From NCBI RefSeq assembly GCF_004117855.1, contig NZ_QWBW01000017.1, positions 62,749 to 121,366 on the forward strand: a stretch of DNA of 58,618 bases, in the 5' to 3' direction. This DNA is from Modicisalibacter coralii (GTDB lineage: Bacteria; Pseudomonadota; Gammaproteobacteria; Pseudomonadales; Halomonadaceae). The translations under genes and the position numbers were made by a program. Positions 26,807-36,149 of this stretch are shown here, one piece after another (the stretch's first letter is position 1; each line of letters starts with the position of its first letter). The notes under the pieces are model-generated. The model had not been told where the DNA came from. It made no database searches and saw nothing but the letters and a program-made list of their open reading frames with translations.

Positions 26807-27687
26807 TGGCCGCGCCCTGGCTGATCCTAGGCGCGGGCTCGCTGGGTCGTCTACTCGCCGCCCGGCTGAGCGGTCGGCAGGCGCTGGCCCTGATCGGCCG
26901 CCGCGCCAGCGTCCGGGCGCTGAATCTGACCACGCCCGAGGGCCGCACGACGGATCACGCGGTGCCCCGCATCGTCATGGCCGACGCCCTATACCGGCCC
27001 GGCCTGGTCCACGTGACGACCAAGAGCCACGCGGTCGAGACGGCGCTCGAAGAGCTGGCCGGGCACATCGCCGCCGATACACCGCTGGTACTCTGGCAGA
27101 ACGGCTTTCAGGTCCAGCCCCGGGTGACGCGCGACTGGCTCGGCCCGGTGCTCTGCGCGGTGACCAGCGAGGGCGCCTACGTCGACGGCGAGGATGGCAT
27201 CGTGCACGCCGGTCACGGCACGACCCATCTGGGCAATCTCGACGGCGAGCATGCCGCCCTCGCCACCAGCGTGGCACGAACCCTGAGCGCCGCCGGCCTG
27301 CCCGGCCGGGCCTGTGACGACATTCGCCGCCGCCTGTGGCACAAGCTCGCCGTGAATGCGGCGATCAACCCCATGGTGGCGATCCATCGCATCCGCAATG
27401 GCGGACTGCGCGACCCTGCGCATCGGCCGCGCGTCGCGGCGATCATCGCCGAGGTCGCGACCGTCATGGCCGCGGAGCGGATCGAACCGCCGCAAGCCGG
27501 CTGGTCGGCGCATGTCTGGGGGGTGATCGAGGCCACCGCCGGCAATCGCGCCTCGATGCTGCAGGACGTGCTCGCCGGACGGCCCACCGAGCGGGAGGCG
27601 ATTCTCGGCCCGCTGCGCGAGGCGGCGGCCCGTCATGGCTTGGAGACGCCTGTCTTGGAGACGTTGTGGCGCGATACCCCTAGCTGA
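26806..27687 (+). CDS. panE: Ketopantoate reductase family protein
   Basis: This 293-residue protein has an N-terminal Rossmann fold, LILGAGSLGRLLAARL (the GxGxxG NADP-binding loop), and the KSHAVETALEEL segment. RLWHKLAVNAAINPM carries the conserved lysine and asparagines of 2-dehydropantoate 2-reductases. The C-terminal domain keeps the NRASMLQDVLAGRPTE motif, which contains the substrate-site serine. It would reduce ketopantoate to pantoate for coenzyme A synthesis. PanE families contain paralogues with other substrates, so the symbol is provisional. Its ATG overlaps the topB stop by one base. Confidence 0.85.
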   Translation: MAAPWLILGAGSLGRLLAARLSGRQALALIGRRASVRALNLTTPEGRTTDHAVPRIVMADALYRPGLVHVTTKSHAVETALEELAGHIAADTPLVLWQNGFQVQPRVTRDWLGPVLCAVTSEGAYVDGEDGIVHAGHGTTHLGNLDGEHAALATSVARTLSAAGLPGRACDDIRRRLWHKLAVNAAINPMVAIHRIRNGGLRDPAHRPRVAAIIAEVATVMAAERIEPPQAGWSAHVWGVIEATAGNRASMLQDVLAGRPTEREAILGPLREAAARHGLETPVLETLWRDTPS

Positions 27688-27822
27688 TGCTGGTAAAGAA
27701 AAGCGGGAAGGAAATTCGCCTGTAAAGCCAAACGGAGATAACGGTATAAATAGAATGGTAGCGGTATAACCCTGCAGTGCGGCGGCTACCCGGTCACGAC
27801 CAGCGAACGCCGCCCTTCGAGC

Positions 27823-27856
27823 AGAAGCCCGGCGCGCCTTCACGCACCGGGCTTCT
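27823..27856. terminator. Long hairpin between convergent panE-like and ppc genes
   Basis: AGAAGCCCGG (27823-27832) and CCGGGCTTCT (27847-27856) form a perfect 10-bp stem with a 14-base loop in the 193-base convergent intergenic region. No T-run follows on either side, so it is a likely 3'-end stabiliser or bidirectional terminator, not a textbook one. Confidence 0.55.
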
Positions 27857-27880
27857 CCAACCGGCCAACGCACGACCGGC

Positions 27881-30529
27881 CTAGCCGGTGTTGCGCAGCC
27901 CCGCGGCGATCCCCGCCATGGTCACCATCAGCGCCCGCGACAGCGCCGGGCTGATCGCCCCGTCGGCATCGCGGTTACGCTGCAGCAATTCGGCCTGCAG
28001 GCCGTGCAGCGGATCGATGTAGGGATTGCGCACGTCGATCGCCTGACGGATCAACGGCGTGCCCTCGAGCAGTTCGTCCTGATCGAGGATTCGCAGCAAG
28101 GCGCCGTGCAGCCGGTCCAGGCGATCGCGCAACGAGGCCCCCAGCGACTGCAGGGCCGGCTCGTCGACGAGACGCTGCTCGTAGTAGGCGGCAATGCCCC
28201 GGTCGGCCTTGGCGAGCAGCATCTCGAGCATGTCGAGGTAGGTGCCGAAGAACGGCCAGTGGCGGCGCATCTCGCGCAGGCGCTCGAGGCCGTCGGACTC
28301 CTCGATGCGGGTGGCGAAGGCCTCACCGCTGCCCAGCCAGGCGGGAAGCATCAGCCGGGTCTGGGTCCAGGCGAAGATCCAGGGGATCGCGCGCAGCGAC
28401 TCGACCCCGCCCTCCTGACGGCGCTTGGCCGGACGCGAGCCCAGCGGCAGGCGCCCCAGCGCGCCTTCCGGCGTCACGGCACGGAAGTACGGCACGAAGT
28501 CGGGATCCTCGCGGACCACGCCGACATAGGCGCCATGGGCGATCTCGGCCAGCCGGTCCATCTCCTCGCGCCACTCGGGCTCGGGCGACGGCGGCGGCAG
28601 CAGCGTCGCCTCGAGCACCGCGCAGGCGTAGATCTCCATCGAGCGCAGGGCGATGTCGGGTTGGCCGAACTTGAAGCGGATCATCTCGCCCTGCTCGGTG
28701 ACGCGCAGACTGCCGTTCACCGAGCCGGGCGGCTGGGAGAGGATGGCCGCATGCGCCGGGCCGCCGCCGCGGCCCACGGTGCCGCCCCGGCCGTGGAACA
28801 GCGTCAGGTTGACGCCGTGACGCCGGCAGACCTCGACCAGGGTCTCCTGGGCCCGATACTGGGCCCAGGCGGCGGCCAGCTGGCCGGCGTCCTTGGCCGA
28901 GTCTGAGTAGCCGATCATCACCTCCTGGGCGTCGCCGGCCATCTCGCGGTAGCCGGGCAGTGCCAGCAGTCGGTCGATCACCGCGCCGGCCCGGTCCAGA
29001 TCGTCGAGGGTCTCGAACAGCGGCGCGATGGGCAGGCGCACGTCGCCGCCCACCTCCTTCATCAACAGCGCCACCGCCAGCACATCGGACGGATGCCCCG
29101 CCATCGAGATGATGTAGGTGCCCAGCGCCTCGCGATGTTCCTGGGCGATCACCCGGAAGGTGTCGATCACCTCCCGCGCCTCGGTGGAGCAATCCCAGCG
29201 CCGCGGGATCAACGGCCGTGGCGAGACCAGTTCGCCGAGCAGGAAGGACTGGCGCTGCTCCTCGTCCCAATCCTGGTAGCGGCCCAGGCCCAGATAGCTG
29301 GTCAATTCGTCGAGCATCTGGGTATGACGGCTCGATTCCTGACGGATGTCGAGCTTGGTCAACGACACGCCGAACACCGCCACGCGACGCAGGGTGTCCA
29401 GCAAGGCGCCGTTGGCGATGGTGTCCAGCCCCACGTCGCACAGCGACCGGTAGCAGGTGAGCAGCGGCGCATAGAGCTGGTCGCGGGTCTCGATGATCGG
29501 CCCACCCTCGAAGGGCTTGCCGTCGAGACACGCCTTGGCCCAGTCGCGGGTCGCCTCGACCCGGACGATGAGCCGTTTGAGCAGCGCCCGGTAGGGTTCG
29601 GGCTCGTCGCCCACCTCGGCCTTGAGCGCGCTGTTGGCCTTCCACATCGACAGTTCGGCCTTGAGCTGCTCGAGATCGCGCAGGTAGAGATCGGCGGCCA
29701 TCCAGCGCCCCAGCAGCAGCACCTCGCGGGTGACCCGGGCGGTGACATTGGGGTTGCCGTCGCGGTCGCCGCCCATCCAGGAGGCGAAACGCAACGGCGA
29801 GGCGTCCAGCGGCAGACGCTCGCCGGCGGTGTCCAGCAGCAGGTTGTCGAGATCGCGGTGGAAATCGGGCACCGCCTGCCACAGCGAGTTCTCGATCACC
29901 GCGAACCCCCACTTGGCCTCGTCGACCGGCGTGGGGCGTTCGTGGCGGATCTCGTCGGTGTGCCAGGCCTGACTGATCAGTTCCTGCAGACGGCCGTGGA
30001 CGCGCGCCGCCTTCTCCGGATAGTCGAGCGAGCCCTCCATCGCCGTCAGGCACTCGTCGATGGCATCGTACTTCTGGATCAGCGTGCGCCGGATGACCTC
30101 GGTGGGATGGGCGGTCAGCACCAGTTCGACACGCATCCCGGCGAGCGTCTCGATCACCTGGCGCGGGCTGTGGCCGGAGCGGGTGATGCGTCCGAGCAGT
30201 TCGCCGAGCACCGGCTGCGACCCGGGCTTGTAGTCCTCGACCCGGCGGAATCGCGCCCGGTAATGCTGCTCGGCGATGTTGGCCAGGTTGAGAAACTGGT
30301 TGAAGGCGCGGGTCACCGGCAGCAGATCCTGGTCGGGCAAGGCGCGCAGATACTCGATCAGCTCGCGCTGCGAGCCGCCCTCGCCCTGACGCCCGCCCTT
30401 GGCCAGCGCGCGGATCGCCTCGATCTTGTCGACGAAGCCGGGGCCCAGGTCGTCGGCGATGGTGTGCCCCAGACTGTCGCCCAGAATCCGGACATTGTCG
30501 CGTAGCGATTCGTGCAGGTCGTCACTCAT
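27881..30529 (-). CDS. ppc: Phosphoenolpyruvate carboxylase
   Basis: This 882-residue enzyme carboxylates phosphoenolpyruvate with bicarbonate to oxaloacetate, replenishing the TCA cycle. Catalytic motifs are intact: LTAHPTEVIRRT with the key histidine, GGDRDGNPNVT, IGYSDSAKDAG and FHGRGGTVGRGGGP. The ending GLRNTG matches the conserved C-terminal QNTG-type tail involved in allosteric regulation. Length matches E. coli Ppc (883). The ATG at 30529 overlaps the mazG stop by 8 bases. This puts ppc at the end of the relA-mazG transcript, a less usual arrangement that may link its expression to that operon. Confidence 0.98.
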   Translation of the reverse strand: MSDDLHESLRDNVRILGDSLGHTIADDLGPGFVDKIEAIRALAKGGRQGEGGSQRELIEYLRALPDQDLLPVTRAFNQFLNLANIAEQHYRARFRRVEDYKPGSQPVLGELLGRITRSGHSPRQVIETLAGMRVELVLTAHPTEVIRRTLIQKYDAIDECLTAMEGSLDYPEKAARVHGRLQELISQAWHTDEIRHERPTPVDEAKWGFAVIENSLWQAVPDFHRDLDNLLLDTAGERLPLDASPLRFASWMGGDRDGNPNVTARVTREVLLLGRWMAADLYLRDLEQLKAELSMWKANSALKAEVGDEPEPYRALLKRLIVRVEATRDWAKACLDGKPFEGGPIIETRDQLYAPLLTCYRSLCDVGLDTIANGALLDTLRRVAVFGVSLTKLDIRQESSRHTQMLDELTSYLGLGRYQDWDEEQRQSFLLGELVSPRPLIPRRWDCSTEAREVIDTFRVIAQEHREALGTYIISMAGHPSDVLAVALLMKEVGGDVRLPIAPLFETLDDLDRAGAVIDRLLALPGYREMAGDAQEVMIGYSDSAKDAGQLAAAWAQYRAQETLVEVCRRHGVNLTLFHGRGGTVGRGGGPAHAAILSQPPGSVNGSLRVTEQGEMIRFKFGQPDIALRSMEIYACAVLEATLLPPPSPEPEWREEMDRLAEIAHGAYVGVVREDPDFVPYFRAVTPEGALGRLPLGSRPAKRRQEGGVESLRAIPWIFAWTQTRLMLPAWLGSGEAFATRIEESDGLERLREMRRHWPFFGTYLDMLEMLLAKADRGIAAYYEQRLVDEPALQSLGASLRDRLDRLHGALLRILDQDELLEGTPLIRQAIDVRNPYIDPLHGLQAELLQRNRDADGAISPALSRALMVTMAGIAAGLRNTG

Positions 30530-31373
30530 TGAGGCTCTCCTTGGAAGGGTTCCTTTCATGGCGCTTGGCGGCGTCCCAGTGGCGGTCCATCTCCGCCAGC
30601 GACACATCCTCGGGGCGCCGTTGCTGGTCGGCCAGCGCCCGCTCGACGTACTGAAAGCGCCGCTCGAACTTGGCATTGGTCCCGCGCAGCGCGCGTTCGG
30701 GATCGCTGCCCAGCCGTCGCGCCAGATTGACCACCGCGAACAGCAGGTCGCCGACCTCCTCGCCGGCGTGATCGACGTCGCCCTCGGCCAGCGCCTGCTC
30801 GACCTCGTCGAGCTCCTCGCGGATCTTGGCGATCACGCCGCGCTCGTCGGGCCAGTCGAAGCCGACCCGGGCGGCCCGCTTGGTCAGCTTGGCGGCCCGC
30901 GACAGCGCCGGCAGATTGCGCGGCACGTCGTCGAGCACCGAGATGGCGGCCCGCGCGTGACGCTCGTCGGCCTTGAGCGCCTCCCAGTTCGACTTGACCT
31001 GGCGGGTCTCGACCTCGGCGGCGCTCACCCCCTCGCGCCGCGAGGCCAGGGTGCCGTCGGGAAAGACGTGCGGGTGCCGGGCGAGCATCTTGGCGGTCAG
31101 GGTATCGACGACGTCGTGAAAGTCGAAGCGCCCCTCCTCCTCGGCGAAACGGCTGTAGTAGACCACCTGGAAGAGCAGGTCGCCCAGCTCGCCGGGCAGC
31201 TCATCGAAGGCCCGACGCTCGATGGCGTCGGCGACCTCGTAGGCTTCCTCCAGGGTGTGGGGGACGATCGAATCCCAGTCCTGCCTGACGTCCCAGGGGC
31301 AGCCCTCGCGGGGATCGCGAAGCACCGCCATCAGGCTCAGCAGGTCGTCGAGGCCGTGTCGGCGTGCGTTCAT
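30522..31373 (-). CDS. mazG: Nucleoside triphosphate pyrophosphohydrolase MazG
   Basis: This 283-residue protein has two MazG domains, each with the metal-binding glutamate pattern: EEAYEVADAI and ELGDLLFQVVYYSR in the first, EELDEVEQAL and EEVGDLLFAVVNLARR in the second. It converts nucleoside triphosphates, including aberrant ones, to monophosphates, and in E. coli lowers ppGpp. Its start overlaps the relA stop by 4 bases (ATGA at 31370-31373), the conserved relA-mazG coupling, and its end overlaps ppc by 8 bases. Confidence 0.97.
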   Translation of the reverse strand: MNARRHGLDDLLSLMAVLRDPREGCPWDVRQDWDSIVPHTLEEAYEVADAIERRAFDELPGELGDLLFQVVYYSRFAEEEGRFDFHDVVDTLTAKMLARHPHVFPDGTLASRREGVSAAEVETRQVKSNWEALKADERHARAAISVLDDVPRNLPALSRAAKLTKRAARVGFDWPDERGVIAKIREELDEVEQALAEGDVDHAGEEVGDLLFAVVNLARRLGSDPERALRGTNAKFERRFQYVERALADQQRRPEDVSLAEMDRHWDAAKRHERNPSKESLNE

Positions 31374-33634
31374 GATGGCGCTCCCGGCTGGTTGGCCCCG
31401 CTGCGCAGGCGCTTGACGTCGATCACGTTGGGCAGTTGCTGGATGCGCGAGAAGATTCGCCCCAGCGCTTCGAGGCCGTCGACCTCGAGGGTGATCTTCA
31501 TGCGCGCCACGTTGTCGTCCTTGTCGGTCCGCGTGTTGACGCTGAGCACGTTGACCCGGTCGTGGCTCAACACGTGGGTGACGTCGCGCAGCAGCCCGGA
31601 ACGATCCCAGGCCTCGATCTCCATGTCGACGGGATACTGGGTACGCGACTGATCGCCCCACTCCACGTCGACGATGCGCCCCGGCTCCTCGCTGCGCAAC
31701 TGCAGGATGTTGGGGCAATCCTGACGGTGGATGGTCACGCCGCGCCCCTGGGTGATGTAGCCGATGATCTGCTCGCCGGGGACCGGATGACAGCAGTTGG
31801 CCATGGTGGTCTTGAGATTGCCCACGCCCAGCACGGTGATGCCGTCGTCGGGGCTCTTCGCCGTCCGCCGGGGCTTGGTCAGCAGGCGATCGAGCTGTTC
31901 CTCGTCGTCGGTATCGCCGAACAGCTGCTGGGCCTGGTGAAGCACCTGACCGATGCGCAGGTCGCCGGCACCGATCGCCGCGTACATGTCGTCGGGGGTC
32001 GGGTAGTTGACCGCGCTGGCCAGGGTCGCCAGGTCGAGGCCCTCGATGTCGAGCCGGCGGAATTCCTTCTCGAACAGCGCGCGGCCCTCCTCGAGGTTCT
32101 GGTCGCGCGCCTGGTGCTTGAACCACGACTGGATCTTGGCGCGCGCCCGCGACGTGCGCACGAAGCCGAGATTGGGGTTGAGCCAGTCGCGGCTGGGCCC
32201 GCCCTTGGAGGCGGTGAGGATCTCCACCTGCTGGCCGGTCTTGAGCTTGAAGGTCAGCGGCACGATGCGGCCGTCGACCTTGGCCCCCCGGCAGCGGTGG
32301 CCGACCTCGGTGTGCACCCGATAGGCGAAGTCGATCGGCGTGGCGACCCGTGGCAGGTCGATGATGTGGCCGTCGGGGGTGAACACGTAGATGCGGTCCG
32401 GCGCCACGTCGCTGGACAGCCCTTCGCGCAGGTCGCCGAGTTCGCCCACCTCGTCCTGCCATTCCAGCACCTGGCGCAGCCAGGCGATCTTCTCCTCGTA
32501 GCTGCGGCTCTTGCTGCCCACGTCGTGGCCCTTGTAGCGCCAATGGGCGCAGACGCCGAGCTCGGCCTCCTCGTGCATGGCGAAGGTGCGGATCTGAATC
32601 TCCAGCACCTTGTTCTCGGGGCCGATCAACGCCGTGTGCAGCGACTGATAGCCATTCTTCTTGGGGTTGGCGATGTAGTCGTCGAACTCGTTGGGCACGT
32701 GATGCCAGCGCGAATGGACGATGCCCAGCGCGGTATAGCAGTCGGCGACCTCGGGCACCAGGATGCGCACCGCGCGCACGTCGTAGACCTGCGAGAAGTC
32801 GATGTGCTTGCGCTTCATCTTGCGCCAGATCGAATAGATGTGCTTGGCGCGCCCGTCGACCTCATAGCGCGAGATGCCGTTCTGCTCGAGCAACGATTCG
32901 AGCGTCGTGACCACATCCTGGATGTAGTGATCGCGGTCGACACGCTTCTCGGCGAGCAGCCGGGCGATCTTCTTGTACTCGTCCTCGTGAAGATAGCGGA
33001 ACGAGAGATCCTCGAGCTCCCACTTGAGATGCCCGATCCCCAGCCGGTGGGCCAGCGGCGCATAGATGTCGAACACCTCGCGCGCCACGCTCAGGCGCTT
33101 CTCGCGCGGGGCATCGCGAACCTGACGCAACGCGCAGGTCCGCTCGGCGATCTTGATCAGTGCCACGCGCACGTCATCGATCATCGTCACCAGCATTTTG
33201 CGCAGGTTTTCCTGCTGATTGTGCTGGGACAGCCCCTGACAGGGGGTCTGCTGCTGGCTGATCGCCGCCATGTTGAGCACGCCGTCGATCAGGCGCGTCA
33301 CCACGGCACCGAAACGCTTGCCGACCTGTTCGAGACTGATCTGACCCTCGCGCACCGCGCGATACAGGACCGCCGCTTCGAGGGCTTCCTGATCGAGCTT
33401 CAGTTCGCCGAGGATGTCGGCCATCTCCAGGCCGGTACGAAAACTGGAACCGTCGGCCATCCAGGCCTTGTGGGGTTTCTCGGTCTCGCGCGCCAGGCGG
33501 TCGGCGAGTTCGCAGGCGGCTTTCATTTCGCCGACGTCGCGCAGGCTGACATCGTCCTGCAGGCGCGCCAGCCAGCGATCGATGTCGACCTGACCGTCGG
33601 CGGTCAGTGGTTGATCTTCGCGAACCTTGACCAT
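31370..33634 (-). CDS. relA: GTP pyrophosphokinase RelA
   Basis: This 754-residue ppGpp synthetase has an inactive N-terminal HD domain in which the usual HD catalytic pair is lost, as in RelA and unlike SpoT. The synthetase domain contains FDDYIANPKKNGYQSLHT, and a TGS domain (IYVFTPDGHIIDLPRVATPIDF) and a C-terminal ACT domain follow. RelA makes (p)ppGpp on stalled ribosomes during amino-acid starvation. It lies 68 bases after rlmD and is coupled to mazG by a 4-base overlap. The gene order cysM-rlmD-relA-mazG matches that of Pseudomonas. Confidence 0.97.
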   Translation of the reverse strand: MVKVREDQPLTADGQVDIDRWLARLQDDVSLRDVGEMKAACELADRLARETEKPHKAWMADGSSFRTGLEMADILGELKLDQEALEAAVLYRAVREGQISLEQVGKRFGAVVTRLIDGVLNMAAISQQQTPCQGLSQHNQQENLRKMLVTMIDDVRVALIKIAERTCALRQVRDAPREKRLSVAREVFDIYAPLAHRLGIGHLKWELEDLSFRYLHEDEYKKIARLLAEKRVDRDHYIQDVVTTLESLLEQNGISRYEVDGRAKHIYSIWRKMKRKHIDFSQVYDVRAVRILVPEVADCYTALGIVHSRWHHVPNEFDDYIANPKKNGYQSLHTALIGPENKVLEIQIRTFAMHEEAELGVCAHWRYKGHDVGSKSRSYEEKIAWLRQVLEWQDEVGELGDLREGLSSDVAPDRIYVFTPDGHIIDLPRVATPIDFAYRVHTEVGHRCRGAKVDGRIVPLTFKLKTGQQVEILTASKGGPSRDWLNPNLGFVRTSRARAKIQSWFKHQARDQNLEEGRALFEKEFRRLDIEGLDLATLASAVNYPTPDDMYAAIGAGDLRIGQVLHQAQQLFGDTDDEEQLDRLLTKPRRTAKSPDDGITVLGVGNLKTTMANCCHPVPGEQIIGYITQGRGVTIHRQDCPNILQLRSEEPGRIVDVEWGDQSRTQYPVDMEIEAWDRSGLLRDVTHVLSHDRVNVLSVNTRTDKDDNVARMKITLEVDGLEALGRIFSRIQQLPNVIDVKRLRSGANQPGAPS

Positions 33635-33702
33635 GTGTCCTTGGGTACCTCTCCCCGGTTGTTCGGTGACCCGCCGAGCGCTGAACCGGCGGATCGGGTT
33701 CG

Positions 33703-35073
33703 TCAGCGCTCGCGCTCGAACAGCAGCATCGACTCGAGATGCGCGGTCTGGACGAACATGTCGGCCACGGCGGCCCGGCGGATGCGATAGCCGGCATGCA
33801 CGAGGCGTGCCGCATCGCGGGCCAGCGTGGCCGGATCACAGGCGACGTAGAGAATGCGCGGCACGCGGGAGGCGGCCAGGTCGAGACACGCCGCCTCGGC
33901 GCCCTCCCGGGGCGGGTCGAGCACCACCACGTCGATCTCGCCGCCGAAGCCCGGCGAACGGGTCAGGTCGACCTGACGTGCCTCGACATGGTGCAGGCCA
34001 TTGGCCGCCGCATTGTCGCGCAGTCGCGAGACCATCGCCGGGCTGCCTTCCAGCGCGAGCACCGCGCCGGCCTCGCCTGCCAGGGCCAGGGTGAAATTGC
34101 CGACCCCGGCGAACAGGTCGACGATGCGCTCCTCGCCCCGCAGCGCCAGCCAGTCGCGCGCGGTACTCACCAGCTGTCGGTTGACCTCGGCGTTGACCTG
34201 CAGGAAATCGCCGGGCTCGAAGCCCACCACGACATCGCGCGCCCCGCCCTTCAGGGTATAGCGCAATGTCCCGGGCTTGCCGAGCCAACGCCATTGCGGC
34301 TGGTCGCGTCCCACCTGCCAGACGACATGCACGCCGTGCGCCTCGCCCCATTCGCGCCAGCGCCGGGCGTCCGCCGGGTTGTCGCGCAACTGGCGGACCA
34401 CCACCACGCGCGAGTCGTCGCCGGCGAGGAGCTCGATATGACCGACACGGCGCACCGCCTCGAGCGATGCCAGCAGGTCGCGCAACGGCGTGAGCAGTTC
34501 CCCCAGTTCGGGCACCAGAATGGGGCATTGATCGATGTCGACCAGGTGGTGACTGCCCCGGGCACGAAACCCCAGATGGCAGTGGCCGCGACTGTCGAGC
34601 CTGACCCCGAGCCGCGCCCGGCGACGATAGCCGAGCGGCGCGCCGGCCAGCACGTCCACCGCGACGCCGAGTTCGATGCCGTGGCGTTCGAGCTGGTCGA
34701 CGAGCACCGAGCGCTTGTGGGCGCGCTGGGCATCGACGGCGAGATGCTGCAGGTCACAGCCCCCGCACCGACCGTAGTGCGGGCACGCCGGTACCGCCCG
34801 CTCCGCCGACGAGTGCCGACGGTGACGCACGTGCGCCTCGTCGAAGCGCTGGCGGCGGCGGTGGACGGCGATCTCGACGACTTCACCGGGCAACGCGTCG
34901 TCGACGAAGACGGTCTTGCCGTCACCATCACGGGACACCCCGCGCCCGTCGTGGGAGAGCCGCTGAATCGTCAGCGCCGCGCCGTCGCTCCCGGCTTCTT
35001 GACGCCGGGGAGCCGTCCGGGTCGTCGGTTTCGAAGACGTCCGCGCGGGACGTCGCTTGCCGAGCATCGCCAT
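33703..35073 (-). CDS. rlmD: 23S rRNA (uracil-1939-C5)-methyltransferase
   Basis: This 456-residue SAM-dependent enzyme methylates U1939 of 23S rRNA. A TRAM domain is followed by cysteines that hold a 4Fe-4S cluster: Cys97, Cys103 and Cys106 in CPHYGRCGGC and Cys183 in DQCPILVP. The SAM-binding motif is VDLFAGVGNFTLAL, and the catalytic cysteine is in YVACDPATLARD. The basic N-terminus (KRRPARTSSKPTTRTAPRR) is longer than in E. coli. Its start is one base after the cysM stop; a second ATG two codons later is possible. Confidence 0.95.
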   Translation of the reverse strand: MAMLGKRRPARTSSKPTTRTAPRRQEAGSDGAALTIQRLSHDGRGVSRDGDGKTVFVDDALPGEVVEIAVHRRRQRFDEAHVRHRRHSSAERAVPACPHYGRCGGCDLQHLAVDAQRAHKRSVLVDQLERHGIELGVAVDVLAGAPLGYRRRARLGVRLDSRGHCHLGFRARGSHHLVDIDQCPILVPELGELLTPLRDLLASLEAVRRVGHIELLAGDDSRVVVVRQLRDNPADARRWREWGEAHGVHVVWQVGRDQPQWRWLGKPGTLRYTLKGGARDVVVGFEPGDFLQVNAEVNRQLVSTARDWLALRGEERIVDLFAGVGNFTLALAGEAGAVLALEGSPAMVSRLRDNAAANGLHHVEARQVDLTRSPGFGGEIDVVVLDPPREGAEAACLDLAASRVPRILYVACDPATLARDAARLVHAGYRIRRAAVADMFVQTAHLESMLLFERER

Positions 35074-35074
35074 G

Positions 35075-35971
35075 TCAAACCTCGGGGGCGAAGAGCCCCG
35101 TCGACAGGTAGCGGTCGCCCCGATCGCAGACGATGAACGCGATCACGGCATTCTCCACCTGCTCGGCGATGCGCAGGGCGCCGGCCAGCGCCCCGCCGGA
35201 GGAGACCCCGGCGAGGATGCCTTCCTCGCGCGCCAGGCGCCGCATGTGCGCCTCGGCCTCGTGCTGGCCGATGTCCAGCACGCTGTCGACCCGCGAGGCG
35301 TCGAAGATGCTGGGCAGGTAGGCCGCCGGCCAGCGGCGGATACCGGCGATGCTCGCGCCGTCCTCGGGCTGCAGGCCGACGATCTGGATCGCCGGATTGC
35401 GCTCCTTGAGATAGCGCGAGACCCCCATGATGGTGCCCGTGGTCCCCATCGAACTGATGAAATGGGTGATCGTGCCCGCGGTCTGCTGCCAGAGTTCGGG
35501 GCCGGTGGTGCGGTAATGGGACAAGGGGTTGTCGGGATTGGCGAACTGGTTGAGCGGCTTGCCCTCACCACGTTCGATCATTGCGTCAGCCAGGTCGCGG
35601 GCGCCTTCCATGCCCTGCTCCCGGGTCACCGTGATCAGCCTGGCGCCGTAGGCCGCCATCGCCTGCTTGCGCTCGCTGGACGCGCTATCGGGCATGATCA
35701 GCACCATCCGATAGCCCTTGATGGCGGCGGCCATGGCCAGCGCGATCCCGGTATTGCCCGAGGTGGCCTCGATCAGTGTATCGCCCGGGGCGATCTCGCC
35801 GCGGGCCTCGGCCTCGCGGATCATCGACAGGGCCGGGCGATCCTTGACCGAACCGGCCGGATTGTTGCCTTCGAGCTTGGCCAGCAGGGTGTTGTTGCGG
35901 CCCGCGCCGATGCGCTGCAGGCGCACCAGCGGTGTATTGCCGACGCTGTCCTCGAGTGTGGGAAATTGCAT
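35075..35971 (-). CDS. cysM: Cysteine synthase B
   Basis: This 298-residue PLP enzyme makes cysteine from O-acetylserine and sulfide or thiosulfate. The PLP lysine is in NPAGSVKDRPA, the phosphate-binding loop is TSGNTGIALAMAAA, and the conserved GTTGTIMGVSRYLKE follows. The N-terminus (MQFPTLEDSVGNTPLVRLQR) matches CysM and distinguishes it from CysK. It is the first gene of the minus-strand cysM-rlmD-relA-mazG-ppc series and diverges from the BarA-type kinase gene, with a 178-base shared upstream region. Confidence 0.95.
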   Translation of the reverse strand: MQFPTLEDSVGNTPLVRLQRIGAGRNNTLLAKLEGNNPAGSVKDRPALSMIREAEARGEIAPGDTLIEATSGNTGIALAMAAAIKGYRMVLIMPDSASSERKQAMAAYGARLITVTREQGMEGARDLADAMIERGEGKPLNQFANPDNPLSHYRTTGPELWQQTAGTITHFISSMGTTGTIMGVSRYLKERNPAIQIVGLQPEDGASIAGIRRWPAAYLPSIFDASRVDSVLDIGQHEAEAHMRRLAREEGILAGVSSGGALAGALRIAEQVENAVIAFIVCDRGDRYLSTGLFAPEV

Positions 35972-36149
35972 GGACTCTTCCTTTTGGCCCCGTATGAGCC
36001 ACCCGTGGCGTGGCGGAACTCCGCCGCCACGGACGCACCCGGGCGGTGATAAAAACTCCCCGCATTATATCCCCGCCGTGCGGCAGTGGACAGGCAACCC
36101 CCCCGCCTGTGGCATACTCGCGGCATCGTCACCGTCACGGATGCACGTC

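Noticed and set aside
35057-36049. A 330-codon open frame antisense to cysM
   Set aside because: cysM shows all PLP-enzyme motifs; the antisense frame has none.
36087-36118. A sigma-70 promoter (TGGACA/CATACT) before the gacS-type gene
   Set aside because: The boxes are 20 bases apart, too far for a confident call.
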